Assembly (NCBI GenBank): GCA_017889845.1
Contig: JAGGAJ010000022.1
Span: 1-15,092, forward strand
Origin: Deltaproteobacteria bacterium
GTDB lineage: Bacteria; Desulfobacterota; Deferrimicrobia; Deferrimicrobiales; Deferrimicrobiaceae
Direction of reading: 5' to 3'
DNA: 15,092 nt
Shown here: piece after piece, positions 1 through 7,694 of the stretch
Layout: each line of letters starts with the position of its first letter
Numbering within the stretch: the first letter of the stretch is position 1
Notes under the pieces: model-generated
Database searches by the model: none
What the model saw: only the letters and a program-made list of their open reading frames with translations
Told to the model about the DNA's origin: nothing
Program-made: the position numbers and the translations under genes

Positions 1-201
1 CCACCAGTCGAAGAACCCCGTCGCCGTGGTGACGGGGGCCGCCAGCAGGCCGAACAGCGCCATGACGAACGCCCCCGACTCGAACTCCCGCACCCCCGTT
101 ACGAAATAGAGGCAGAACGAGGCGAACGCCACCGGGAACAGGCCCTGCGGGAAATGAATCAGTATCGGGTGGAGATGCGGTACGTTCACCTTGACGGCCA
201 T
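1..201 (-). CDS. DUF2231-like small membrane protein, 3' end cut by the window
   Basis: Only the first 67 codons are present; the gene continues past the left edge. The start is the ATG at 201, preceded by GAGGG at a suitable distance. The peptide begins MAVKVNVPHLHPILIHFP and has two hydrophobic stretches, at about residues 11-34 and 43-62, ending in TGFFDWW. The pattern of a His-Pro near the N-terminus, then HFP at the start of a membrane helix, and a Gly/Asp-Trp ending the next helix fits the DUF2231 family of predicted inner-membrane proteins, whose biochemical role is not established. It follows serS on the same strand after 58 bases with no obvious terminator, so it may be co-transcribed. 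The family call rests on the N-terminal motif only. Confidence 0.6.
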   Translation of the reverse strand, partial: MAVKVNVPHLHPILIHFPQGLFPVAFASFCLYFVTGVREFESGAFVMALFGLLAAPVTTATGFFDWW

Positions 202-259
202 CGATCCCTCGCCACGTATATTTCAGGGCAGGAAGAATTCCTCCGGCCGGAAATGGATT

Positions 260-1540
260 CTAGCAGCGTTTCCCGATCCGCGCCATCCCGCCCATGTAAG
301 GGCGCAGTGCCTCCGGGACGTCGACCGAGCCGTCCTCCCTCTGGAAGTTCTCCAGGATCGCCACCACCGTCCGCCCCACCGCCAGCCCCGATCCGTTCAG
401 TGTGTGGGCCAGCCGGGTCTTCCCCGACGCCCCCTCGCGGAACCGGATCTTCGCCCGGCGGGCCTGGAAATCCGTGAAGGTGCTGCAGGAGGAGATCTCC
501 CGGTACCGGCCCTGGGAGGGGATCCACACCTCGATGTCGTACGTCTTCGCGGCCGAGAACCCGAGGTCGCCGGTGCACAGCGTCACCACGCGGTACGGCA
601 GGCCGAGACGCTTGAGGATCTCCTCCGCGTCGGCGGTGAGCTTCTCCAGCTCCTCCGCGGACTGCTCCGGGCGGCAGATCTTGACCAGCTCCACCTTGTT
701 GAACTGGTGCTGCCGGATCATCCCCCGCGTGTCCTTCCCGTAGGAACCCGCCTCCGCCCGGAAGCACGGCGTCCAGGCGGTCATCTTCAGCGGGAGCGAT
801 TCCACCGGCAGGATCTCGTCCCGGACGATGTTCGTCACCGGCACCTCCGCCGTCGGGATCAGGAAATAGTCCGTCCCCGCCACGCGGAACAGGTCCTCCT
901 CGAACTTGGGGAGCTGCCCGGTGCCCAGGAACGAGGCGCTGTTCGCCAGGAACGGGGGGAGCACTTCGAGATAGCCGTGCTCCCGGGTGTGGACGTCGAG
1001 CATGAAGCCGATGAGGGCCCGCTCCAGCAGCGCCCCTGCCCCCTTCGAGAGGCAGAACCGCCCCCCCGCGATCTTGGCGGCCCGGTCGAAGTCGAGGATG
1101 TCCAGATCCGCTCCGATGTCCACGTGATCCTTCACGGGGAAGGAAAAGGTCCCCGGGGTCCCCCACGTCCGCACCGTGGGGTTGTCCTCCTCCCCCGCCC
1201 CTTCCGGGACGGAAGGGGCCGGAACGTTGGGGATGGAGAGGAGGAACTCTTCCATCTTCCCCTCGATGGCCGGCAGCTCGGCTTCCGCCCCTTTCAGCCG
1301 CGACGAGAGCGACTTCATCCGTTCCATGAGGTCCGTGGCGTCCTTCTTCTCCCGTCGCAGGCGCCCGATCTCCTCCGAGGCGGCGTTGCGCTCGGCCCGC
1401 ATCCTCTCCACGAGTACGAGCCGTTCCCGCCGCTCCCGGTCCAGCGCCACGAACCCCTCCAGGGAGAGCGTCGACCGGCGCTTCCGGAGCGCCTCCTCCA
1501 CCGCCGCGACGTTGTCCCGGACGAATTTCAGGTCGAGCAT
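260..1540 (-). CDS. serS: Seryl-tRNA synthetase
   Basis: Cytoplasmic enzyme that charges tRNA-Ser (and tRNA-Sec, where present) with serine using ATP; class II aminoacyl-tRNA synthetase. At 426 residues it has the usual bacterial length. Residues about 1-105 are charged and heptad-rich and form the tRNA-binding coiled-coil arm. The catalytic core shows TAE at 230-232, motif 2 around FRAEAGSYGKDTRG (260-273) and motif 3 around NGSGLAVGRTVVAILEN (382-398). The reading frame stays open 31 codons upstream, but the start is placed at the ATG at 1540 because MLDLKFVRDN is the typical SerRS N-terminus and AAGGAGAT lies just upstream at good spacing. The upstream extension is repeat-derived sequence. 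It follows mqnC after 73 bases, a gap filled by a repeat element. No T-box leader or serine tRNA is seen nearby. Confidence 0.97.
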   Translation of the reverse strand: MLDLKFVRDNVAAVEEALRKRRSTLSLEGFVALDRERRERLVLVERMRAERNAASEEIGRLRREKKDATDLMERMKSLSSRLKGAEAELPAIEGKMEEFLLSIPNVPAPSVPEGAGEEDNPTVRTWGTPGTFSFPVKDHVDIGADLDILDFDRAAKIAGGRFCLSKGAGALLERALIGFMLDVHTREHGYLEVLPPFLANSASFLGTGQLPKFEEDLFRVAGTDYFLIPTAEVPVTNIVRDEILPVESLPLKMTAWTPCFRAEAGSYGKDTRGMIRQHQFNKVELVKICRPEQSAEELEKLTADAEEILKRLGLPYRVVTLCTGDLGFSAAKTYDIEVWIPSQGRYREISSCSTFTDFQARRAKIRFREGASGKTRLAHTLNGSGLAVGRTVVAILENFQREDGSVDVPEALRPYMGGMARIGKRC

Positions 1541-1557
1541 CCCATGATCTCCTTTTA

Positions 1558-1632
1558 GGGGGACATACCTGGTGTAAACCCGGGATGGAGGGAAGGTGTG
1601 TCCCCCGCCAGCATCAGGAGTGTCCCCCGCCA
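1558..1632. repeat. TGTCCCC-type palindromic repeat element between mqnC and serS
   Basis: Read on the plus strand, GGGGGACA (1558-1565) is matched by its exact reverse complement TGTCCCCC (1599-1606), giving an 8-base stem around a 33-base interior. The 13-base unit GTGTCCCCCGCCA occurs at 1598-1610 and again at 1620-1632 as a direct repeat. The arrangement resembles the short interspersed palindromic elements with GGGGACA/TGTCCCC arms that I recall from deltaproteobacterial genomes, some of which are moved by REP-associated tyrosine transposases; that link is from memory and unverified. The second direct copy lies inside the last codons of mqnC and encodes its GGGHS tail. The element could also act as an RNA hairpin between mqnC and serS, but no U-tract follows, so it is not called a terminator. 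Confidence 0.6.
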
Positions 1633-2690
1633 CGTCTCGCGGGTGTGAACCCCGCGTCCCGGATGGTGGCGACGATCTCCTCCTCCGACATGCGGAAGGC
1701 GACGCCGGCGGAGGCCACCACGTTCTCCTCCATCATGGTGCTGCCGAAGTCGTCCGCACCGAAGAACAGCCCGATCTGCGCCACTTTCGCCCCCATGGTC
1801 ACCCAGGACACCTGCACCGTGGGGACGTCCGGCAGCAGGAGCCGGGAGAACGCCAGCACCCGCAGGTACCCGAGGGCGTGGCCGAACCCCGGGACCGCCG
1901 CGTCGCCGAAGCGCGGATCCCGCGACAGCTCCGTGTTCCCCGCCTGGAAGGTCCACGGGATGAAGGCGGTGAACCCGCCCGTCTCCGCCTGGAGCGCCCG
2001 GACCCGCAGGAGGTGGGTCACGATCGCCTCCGGGCTCTCGACGCTGCCGAACATCATCGTCGCGGAGGTGCGCAATCCCTGCCGGTGCGCCTCCCGCATC
2101 ACCTCCGCCCACTGCTCCCATCCGATCTTCCTCGGGCTGATCCGCCGCCGCACCTCGTCGTCGAGGATCTCCGCCCCGCCCCCGGGGACCGAGTCGAGTC
2201 CGGCGTCCCGCAGCCGGGCGATCACTTCCCCGATCGTCAACCCGGACTGGTGCGCGAAGTGCCAGATCTCCGGGGGCGAGAAGCCGTGCAGCAGGATCGG
2301 GTGGCGCTTCACCGCGCGGACCAGCCGCTCCGCCTCCCCGATCCCCCAGTCGGGGTGCAGCCCCCCCTGGAGGAGCACCCGTACCCCGCCGGCCGCGATC
2401 GTCTCCACGATCTTCGCGGAGATCTCCTCCTCCGAGAGGACGTACGCGTCGGGGGCGTCCTTCCCCCGGTAGAACGCGCAGAAGGAGCAGCCGCAGGAGC
2501 ACACGTTCGTGTAGTTGATGTTCCGGTCGACGATGTAGGTGACCACGCCGTCCGGATGCAGGCGCCTGCGGACGGCGTCGGCCGCCCGGCCGAGCGCGAA
2601 CAGCGGCGCCTCCCGCAGCAGCCGCGCCCCCTCCGCGACGTCTACGGCCCCTCGCTCCGCCCGCGCGAGCGCCCCTCCCCAAGCCGTCAC
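1614..2690 (-). CDS. mqnC: Cyclic dehypoxanthinyl futalosine synthase (MqnC), radical SAM enzyme
   Basis: Radical SAM enzyme of the futalosine menaquinone pathway; it cyclises dehypoxanthine futalosine to the cyclic product later converted towards 1,4-dihydroxy-6-naphthoate. The protein has 358 residues, near the family norm. The [4Fe-4S] ligands are Cys64, Cys68 and Cys71 (CX3CX2C in NVCSCGCSFCAFYRG), and the SAM-region motif VPGGGAEI follows. The ending FGADDFGSTMMEENVVASAG is typical of the MqnC/MqnE group. The start is the GTG at 2690, which overlaps the mqnE TGA in GTGA (2687-2690), implying coupled translation. The frame stays open far upstream, but that is a shadow of mqnE. The C-terminus is odd: it ends ARRGGGHS, encoded by a repeat unit, where this enzyme group usually has an Arg-Asp...Tyr tail such as the RDTLY seen in the neighbouring MqnE. 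Confidence 0.93.
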   Translation of the reverse strand: MTAWGGALARAERGAVDVAEGARLLREAPLFALGRAADAVRRRLHPDGVVTYIVDRNINYTNVCSCGCSFCAFYRGKDAPDAYVLSEEEISAKIVETIAAGGVRVLLQGGLHPDWGIGEAERLVRAVKRHPILLHGFSPPEIWHFAHQSGLTIGEVIARLRDAGLDSVPGGGAEILDDEVRRRISPRKIGWEQWAEVMREAHRQGLRTSATMMFGSVESPEAIVTHLLRVRALQAETGGFTAFIPWTFQAGNTELSRDPRFGDAAVPGFGHALGYLRVLAFSRLLLPDVPTVQVSWVTMGAKVAQIGLFFGADDFGSTMMEENVVASAGVAFRMSEEEIVATIRDAGFTPARRGGGHS

Positions 2691-3784
2691 GCCGGGGGGC
2701 CTTCCGCGGGCCACTCTCGGACCACGTTGTAGAGCGTGTCCCGCTCGACGGGGATCCGGCCCGCCTGCCGGATCATCGTCACGAGCTCGGCGACCGGCAT
2801 CTCCTGCCCCGCCTGCGCCCCCGCGGCATGGGTGATCTTCTCCTCCACGACGGTCCCGTCGATGTCGTCGACGCCGAAGTGCAGGGAGATCTGGGCGAGC
2901 TTCGGCCCGACCATGATCCAGAACGACTTGATGTGCCGGAAGTTGTCGAGGTAGAGGCGCGCCACCGCCAGGGCGAGGAGGTCCGACAGGCCCGTGGTGT
3001 ACCCCTTCGCGATCTCCGTGTTCTTCGGGTGGAAGGCGAGGGGGATGAAGGACTGGAAGCCGCCGGTGCGGTCCTGCAGCTCCCGGAGGCGCCGCATGTG
3101 GTCCACGCGGGACTCGAGGGTCTCCACGTGGCCGTAGAGCATCGTGGCGTTGCTGCGCAACCCCGCCGCATGGACCGCTTCCATCACCTCGATCCACCGG
3201 TCCCCGGAGATCTTCTCCGGGCAGATCCGGTTGCGGATCTCCGGGGCGAAGATCTCGGCGCCCCCCCCCGGGAGGCTTCCCAACCCCGCGTCCTTCAGCT
3301 GCCCGATCACCTCGCGGAGAGGGAGCCCGGTGATCTTCGCGAAGTAGTCGATCTCCACGGCGGTGAACGCCTGGATGTGCAGCGAGGGGAACCGCTCCCG
3401 CAGGGAACGCAGCATCATCAGGTAGAAGTCGAAGGGGAGGTCGGGGTGCAGTCCCCCGACGATGTGGAGCTCCGTCGCCCGTTGCGCCCGGGCTTCCTCC
3501 GAACGGCGGAGGATCTCCTCCATCGTCATCGTGTAGGCGAGGGGCTCTCCCTTCCCCTTGCTGAAGGCGCAGAACTTGCACCGGTTCACGCAGATGTTCG
3601 TGGGGTTGATGTGGCGGTTGACGATGAAGTAGACCCGGTCTCCGTTCACCCGCCGGTTCGCCAGCTGGGCCATTTCGCCGACGGCGAGGATATCCCGCGT
3701 CCCGTACAGGGCAAGGGCGTCGGCGTCCGACAGCCTCTCCCCCGCCTCGACCTTATCCCGGATGTGCCTTGATCCCGCTCTCAT
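2687..3784 (-). CDS. mqnE: Aminofutalosine synthase (MqnE), radical SAM enzyme
   Basis: Radical SAM enzyme that joins the MqnA product 3-[(1-carboxyvinyl)oxy]benzoate to the adenosyl moiety of SAM, giving aminofutalosine, an early step of futalosine-type menaquinone synthesis. The 365-residue protein carries CX3CX2C at Cys65, Cys69 and Cys72 (NICVNRCKFCAFSKGKGE), the HIVGGLHPDLPF segment, the conserved LPGGGAEIFAPEIR motif and a C-terminal RDTLYNVV tail. Together these separate it from MqnC. The start is the ATG at 3784. It lies inside the 3' end of the upstream kinase gene (32-base overlap), with AAGGG upstream. The conserved PGGGAE motif is encoded in a run of nine G residues (3261-3269), a possible slippage site. 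MqnA, MqnB/MTAN and MqnD are not in the window and must be encoded elsewhere for the pathway to be complete. Confidence 0.95.
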   Translation of the reverse strand: MRAGSRHIRDKVEAGERLSDADALALYGTRDILAVGEMAQLANRRVNGDRVYFIVNRHINPTNICVNRCKFCAFSKGKGEPLAYTMTMEEILRRSEEARAQRATELHIVGGLHPDLPFDFYLMMLRSLRERFPSLHIQAFTAVEIDYFAKITGLPLREVIGQLKDAGLGSLPGGGAEIFAPEIRNRICPEKISGDRWIEVMEAVHAAGLRSNATMLYGHVETLESRVDHMRRLRELQDRTGGFQSFIPLAFHPKNTEIAKGYTTGLSDLLALAVARLYLDNFRHIKSFWIMVGPKLAQISLHFGVDDIDGTVVEEKITHAAGAQAGQEMPVAELVTMIRQAGRIPVERDTLYNVVREWPAEGPPA

Positions 3785-6212
3785 TGGCCCCGCCCTTGCG
3801 CATCTGTTCGAGGATCCGATCCCCAGCCCCCGTCTCCTTGGGGAAGAGAGGGAGGAAGACGGAGAAGGTGACGCCCTGCCCCTCCCGGTTGTCCAGGTGG
3901 ATCGTCCCCCCGTGCTTCTCCACGATGGCGTGGACGATGGGGAGCCCGAGCCCCGTCCCCTTGGACTTCGTGGTGAAGAAGGGGTTGAAGATGTTGTGCA
4001 CCACGTCGTGCGGGATGCCGCCGCCGGTGTCGCTCACCTGGAACACCACGCCGGCCCCCTCGTCGGGGCGGGCGGGGCGGGTTGCGATAGTGAGGATGCC
4101 GCTTCCCTCCATCGCCTGGACGGCGTTGGAGAAGAGGTTCCATAATACCTGCCGCAGCTGGTCCGGGTCCACGGAGATGACCGGGATCGCGGGGGAGAGG
4201 TCCGACACCGTGGTGATCCGCGCCTCCTCCATCTCCTCCCGGAACATGGCCAGCACGTCCCGCACTTCGCTGTTGAGGTCCACGCTGCGCAGCGCGGGGA
4301 CCACCTCGCGGGAGAAGTATAGCGTCTGCTGGACGATCCGCTCCAGTCGCTGGACCTCCTTGAGGATGATCTGGGCGTACCGGGCCGTGGAGTGCGGGTC
4401 CGACGCCCCGCCGCCGGCGGCCCGGGCGATCCGCCGGGCGAAGCCGCCGATCACCGTGAGGGGGTTCTTGATCTCGTGGGCGATCTTGGCCGCCATTTCG
4501 CCCAGGGCCATCAGCTTCTCGCTCTGCACCAGCCGGTCCTGGGTGGATCGCACGTCGTGGAGCGCCCTCTCCAGGGACTCGTACAGGGAGGCGTTTTCCA
4601 TCGCGAGGCACGCCTTGGAGGCGAACATCGTGAGGACCTGGATGTCCTCGTCCGCGATGGGACGCTCCCGGAACTGGTTGTCCACGTAGATCGCCCCGCG
4701 GGCCTCCCCCTTGATCACCAGGGGGACGACGACGAAGCTGTCCGGATGGTTGCCGCAGAAGCCCGCCCGAACGTCCGGAACCGCGCCCCCCGCCGTGCCG
4801 CCGCACCCCGTCTCGGTGCGAACCGCCCGCTTATCCAGCACGGCTCTCGCGACGAGGCAATGGGTTGTGGCCAGGGGGATCCGCAAGGTTTCGATCCCGG
4901 GCCACAGCATTCCCCGGACCCCCTCCTCCATCGCGTCGGGCGCCCCCTCCGCGGGGCCGCCCCGCAGGGCCTCCTCGCGATCCCGGGGTCCCATCGCCAT
5001 GCGACCGACGAGCGCCTGGCCGTCCTCCGCGAGGAGGAACAGGATCGCCCGGCTGAAATTCAGCCCCCCGGGAGAAACGAGGGCGTACAGCATGACCTGA
5101 AGGAGCCGATCCGTCTTCACCGTGGACATCAGCGCCCGGGCCACGTCGTAAAGGGTGGAAATCCTCTGCACCTTGACCTGGTTCTCCTGGGCCAGCCGCT
5201 GCGCGCGCTGGAACACGATGGCGTTCTCCACCACGTTCGCCAGCTGGGAGCACACGGTCTCCATCAGGTGCACCATCTCCGTGTCGAAGCGGACGCGCGG
5301 CGAGGCGGAGTAGTAGCTGATGACGCCGAGGGACCTCCCCTTGGAGAGGATCGGCAGCCCCAGGAAGGACACGACACCCCGGCGGGCAAGGGCGGCGTGG
5401 AACGGGGAGTCCTCCGGGGCGTTGACGAGGAGGGGGCGCATCTCGTGGTGGATCTGCACGGCGAGCTGCTTCCCCAGTGCGCGGGACTCCCGGCGGAACA
5501 CGGGATGGTCGTACCCCTCGTCCACCATCGACTTGAGGGCGCCGCGCCCCTCTGTCGCCAGGCGCACGGTGACGCCGTCCGCCGACAGGAGGCGGGAGGT
5601 GGTGGTGGCGACGTAGCCGAGGATGTCGTTCACCTCGAAGGTGGTGGTGATCGCCCGGCCGATCTCGTTCAGGGTGATGAGCTCGGACACGCGCTTCCGC
5701 GCGTCGTTGTAGAGCCGGCTGTTGCGGACCGCCCCCGCAACTTCCGTGGCCACGGCGGACAGGAACGCCATGTCCTCCGCGGAATACGACGCGGGGCGCA
5801 GGGTGGAGACGTTCATTACCCCGTATAGGTAGACGTCGTCCATGACGGGGACGGAGAGGATCGAGGTGAACTCCCGGAGCTCCCGGGGAACCGCCAGGGA
5901 CGGCGGGCTGGTTTTCACGTCGGGGTAGAAGACCGGCGCCCGCTTGCGGGCGGCCTTCCCCGCGATCCCCTCCTCCGGCCGCACGACGAAGTCCATCCTC
6001 GTGCACTCCTCGATCTCGACGCAGGAGGAGACCCAGGGGGCGAGGTCGTCCCCGTGCCCGTCCCGCCGGTAGATGCAGACGCAGTCCGCCTCCGTCTCCC
6101 GGGAGAGGAAGTCGCAGATGTGCTTCAGCCGGTTCTCGATCTGTACGTTCGAGTTGGAGATCTCGACGACCCGCGCGAGGTGGGAAAAGCGGTTGTCGGC
6201 GCGTTCCGTCAA
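3753..6212 (-). CDS. Soluble sensor histidine kinase with three GAF domains
   Basis: An 819-residue protein with no hydrophobic segment long enough to span the membrane, so a cytoplasmic sensor is expected. In order: GAF 1 at about 25-165, GAF 2 at about 185-335, GAF 3 at about 355-540 with a Gly/Ala/Cys-containing insertion at about 405-490, a short coiled coil, HisKA with the H-box AAKIAHEIKNPL (phospho-acceptor His579), then HATPase_c with the N-box WNLFSNAVQAM (Asn692/Asn696), DTGGGIP (728-734) and KGTGLGLPIV (751-760). All catalytic motifs are intact; there is no receiver domain. The ligand is unknown. The start is a TTG at 6212, five bases after the glgA stop and preceded by GGGGTAGGA. 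The next Met (residue 73) would destroy GAF 1. Its 3' end overlaps mqnE by 32 bases. No response regulator is encoded in the window, so its partner is unknown. Confidence 0.9.
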   Translation of the reverse strand: MTERADNRFSHLARVVEISNSNVQIENRLKHICDFLSRETEADCVCIYRRDGHGDDLAPWVSSCVEIEECTRMDFVVRPEEGIAGKAARKRAPVFYPDVKTSPPSLAVPRELREFTSILSVPVMDDVYLYGVMNVSTLRPASYSAEDMAFLSAVATEVAGAVRNSRLYNDARKRVSELITLNEIGRAITTTFEVNDILGYVATTTSRLLSADGVTVRLATEGRGALKSMVDEGYDHPVFRRESRALGKQLAVQIHHEMRPLLVNAPEDSPFHAALARRGVVSFLGLPILSKGRSLGVISYYSASPRVRFDTEMVHLMETVCSQLANVVENAIVFQRAQRLAQENQVKVQRISTLYDVARALMSTVKTDRLLQVMLYALVSPGGLNFSRAILFLLAEDGQALVGRMAMGPRDREEALRGGPAEGAPDAMEEGVRGMLWPGIETLRIPLATTHCLVARAVLDKRAVRTETGCGGTAGGAVPDVRAGFCGNHPDSFVVVPLVIKGEARGAIYVDNQFRERPIADEDIQVLTMFASKACLAMENASLYESLERALHDVRSTQDRLVQSEKLMALGEMAAKIAHEIKNPLTVIGGFARRIARAAGGGASDPHSTARYAQIILKEVQRLERIVQQTLYFSREVVPALRSVDLNSEVRDVLAMFREEMEEARITTVSDLSPAIPVISVDPDQLRQVLWNLFSNAVQAMEGSGILTIATRPARPDEGAGVVFQVSDTGGGIPHDVVHNIFNPFFTTKSKGTGLGLPIVHAIVEKHGGTIHLDNREGQGVTFSVFLPLFPKETGAGDRILEQMRKGGANESGIKAHPG

Positions 6213-6217
6213 GGGTC

Positions 6218-7678
6218 CTACCCCGTGCGGCCCCGCTTGCGCAGCGCCTTCCCGTAGAGGGACGCGTATTCCCGGGCGGAGGCGTCCCAGGAGAAGTCAA
6301 GGGCCATCCCCCGCTGGACGATGGCCTCCCAGCGCGGCCGGTCGGCGTACGCCGCCAGGGCGCGGGCGATCGCGTCCTTCAGGTCCTCCGCGTCGTACCG
6401 GCGGAAGGTGAAACCGGTCCCGCCGGCGGGGTCCGCGTCGGCGTCCGTCACGGTGTCCGCCAGCCCCCCCGTCTCGCGGACGATGGGCACGGTCCCGTAC
6501 TTCAGGCTGTAGATCTGGTTCAGGCCGCACGGCTCGTAGCGCGACGGCATCAGGAACATGTCCGCCCCCGCCTCGATCTTGTGCGCCAGTGCGTTGTCGT
6601 ACGCCACGCGGATGGCGATCCGGTCGGGGTGTTTCCGGCCGAGCGCTTCCATCGACTCCTCGTACCGGCGTTCCCCGGACCCCAGGAACACCACGCGCAG
6701 CCGCTGCCCCGCCAGCCACACCCCGATCTGGTCCAGCAGGTCGGACCCCTTCTGCGCGTTCAGGCGCCCGATGAAGCCCAGCACCGGGACGCCCTCGTCG
6801 GGGAGGCCGAACTCCGCGAGAAGGTCCCGCCGGCACGCCGCCTTCCCGCGCAGGTCGCCGGCCGAGAAGTTCTCCGCGATGAAACGGTCGGTAGCGGGGT
6901 GCCACTCCTCGTCGTCGATGCCGTTGACGATCCCGTAGAGGTCCTCCCGGCGCTCGTAGAGGACCCCCTCGAGGCCGTAGCCGTATTCCGGCGTCTGGAT
7001 CTCGCGGCTGTAGGTGGCGGAGACGGTGGTCAGGATGTCCGCGAAGACCAGCCCCGCCTTCATCAGGTTCAGCTTCCCGTAGAATTCGAGCCTCTGCGGG
7101 GTGAACAGATCCCACCCCAGGCCCGTCATGGGCAGATCGTGGTTCCAGAACAGCCCCTGGTACCCCAGGTTGTGGACGGTGAACACGGTCCCCATCCCCC
7201 GGAACGCCGCCCCCGCCGCGTAGAGGGTCTTCACGTACGCGGGGATCAGGGCCGTCTGCCAGTCGTTGCAGTGGATGATGTCGTACGACCGGCCCGACCG
7301 CAGGATCCACTCCATCACGCCGCGGCAGAAGAAGGTGAAGCGCTCGCAGTTGTCGACGTAGTCTCCGTCCTTGTTGCCGTACAGGAACTCCCGGTCGAAA
7401 TACCGGTCGTTGCGGATCAGGAATGCGCGCACCCCGTCCCCGCCGTCCGTCTCCTCCACGGTCCCCGCCTCCTCCCGGTGCCCCAGCGGGACGCGGATCG
7501 GGAACCCCGGGCCGGCGTAGGGGAACTGCCCGCGGTCCACCGTCCGGTAGAGGGGCATGATGCAGTCCGCTTCGACGCCGATCCTCCGAAGCGCCTTGGG
7601 GAGCGCGCCGGCGACGTCGGCCAGCCCCCCCGTCTTGGCGTAGGGGACGATCTCCGAGGAGGCGAGGAGGACCTTCAC
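6218..7678 (-). CDS. glgA: Glycogen synthase (ADP-glucose type, GT5 family)
   Basis: Transfers glucose from ADP-glucose to the non-reducing end of an alpha-1,4-glucan in glycogen synthesis; cytoplasmic. The 486-residue length matches bacterial GlgA. The GT5 signature KTGGLADVAGALP begins at Lys15. VFTVHNLGYQG (165-175), NGIDDEEWHP (252-261), GRLNAQKG (304-311, donor phosphate-binding Arg/Lys) and EPCGLNQIYSLKYG (382-395, catalytic-site Glu) are all present. The start is a GTG at 7678, 16 bases after the galT stop, with a modest GGGG upstream; no in-frame ATG lies nearby, and MKVLLASSEIVPYAKTGG is the expected N-terminus. The kinase gene begins five bases after its stop. No glgC, glgB or glgP is in the window, so the ADP-glucose source is elsewhere or, speculatively, the GalT-like neighbour. 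Confidence 0.95.
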   Translation of the reverse strand: MKVLLASSEIVPYAKTGGLADVAGALPKALRRIGVEADCIMPLYRTVDRGQFPYAGPGFPIRVPLGHREEAGTVEETDGGDGVRAFLIRNDRYFDREFLYGNKDGDYVDNCERFTFFCRGVMEWILRSGRSYDIIHCNDWQTALIPAYVKTLYAAGAAFRGMGTVFTVHNLGYQGLFWNHDLPMTGLGWDLFTPQRLEFYGKLNLMKAGLVFADILTTVSATYSREIQTPEYGYGLEGVLYERREDLYGIVNGIDDEEWHPATDRFIAENFSAGDLRGKAACRRDLLAEFGLPDEGVPVLGFIGRLNAQKGSDLLDQIGVWLAGQRLRVVFLGSGERRYEESMEALGRKHPDRIAIRVAYDNALAHKIEAGADMFLMPSRYEPCGLNQIYSLKYGTVPIVRETGGLADTVTDADADPAGGTGFTFRRYDAEDLKDAIARALAAYADRPRWEAIVQRGMALDFSWDASAREYASLYGKALRKRGRTG

Positions 7679-7694
7679 CGCGGGACCCCGGCCT

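Noticed and set aside
203..259. Near-palindrome GGAGGAATTCTTCC between serS and the membrane protein gene, considered as a terminator or operator
   Set aside because: The centre leaves no room for a loop, no T-run follows, and nothing ties it to a known operator.
1614..3581. One long frame suggesting a fused MqnE-MqnC protein of 655 residues
   Set aside because: The part upstream of 2690 is out of frame with mqnE and has shadow-type composition. The GTGA overlap shows two separate genes.
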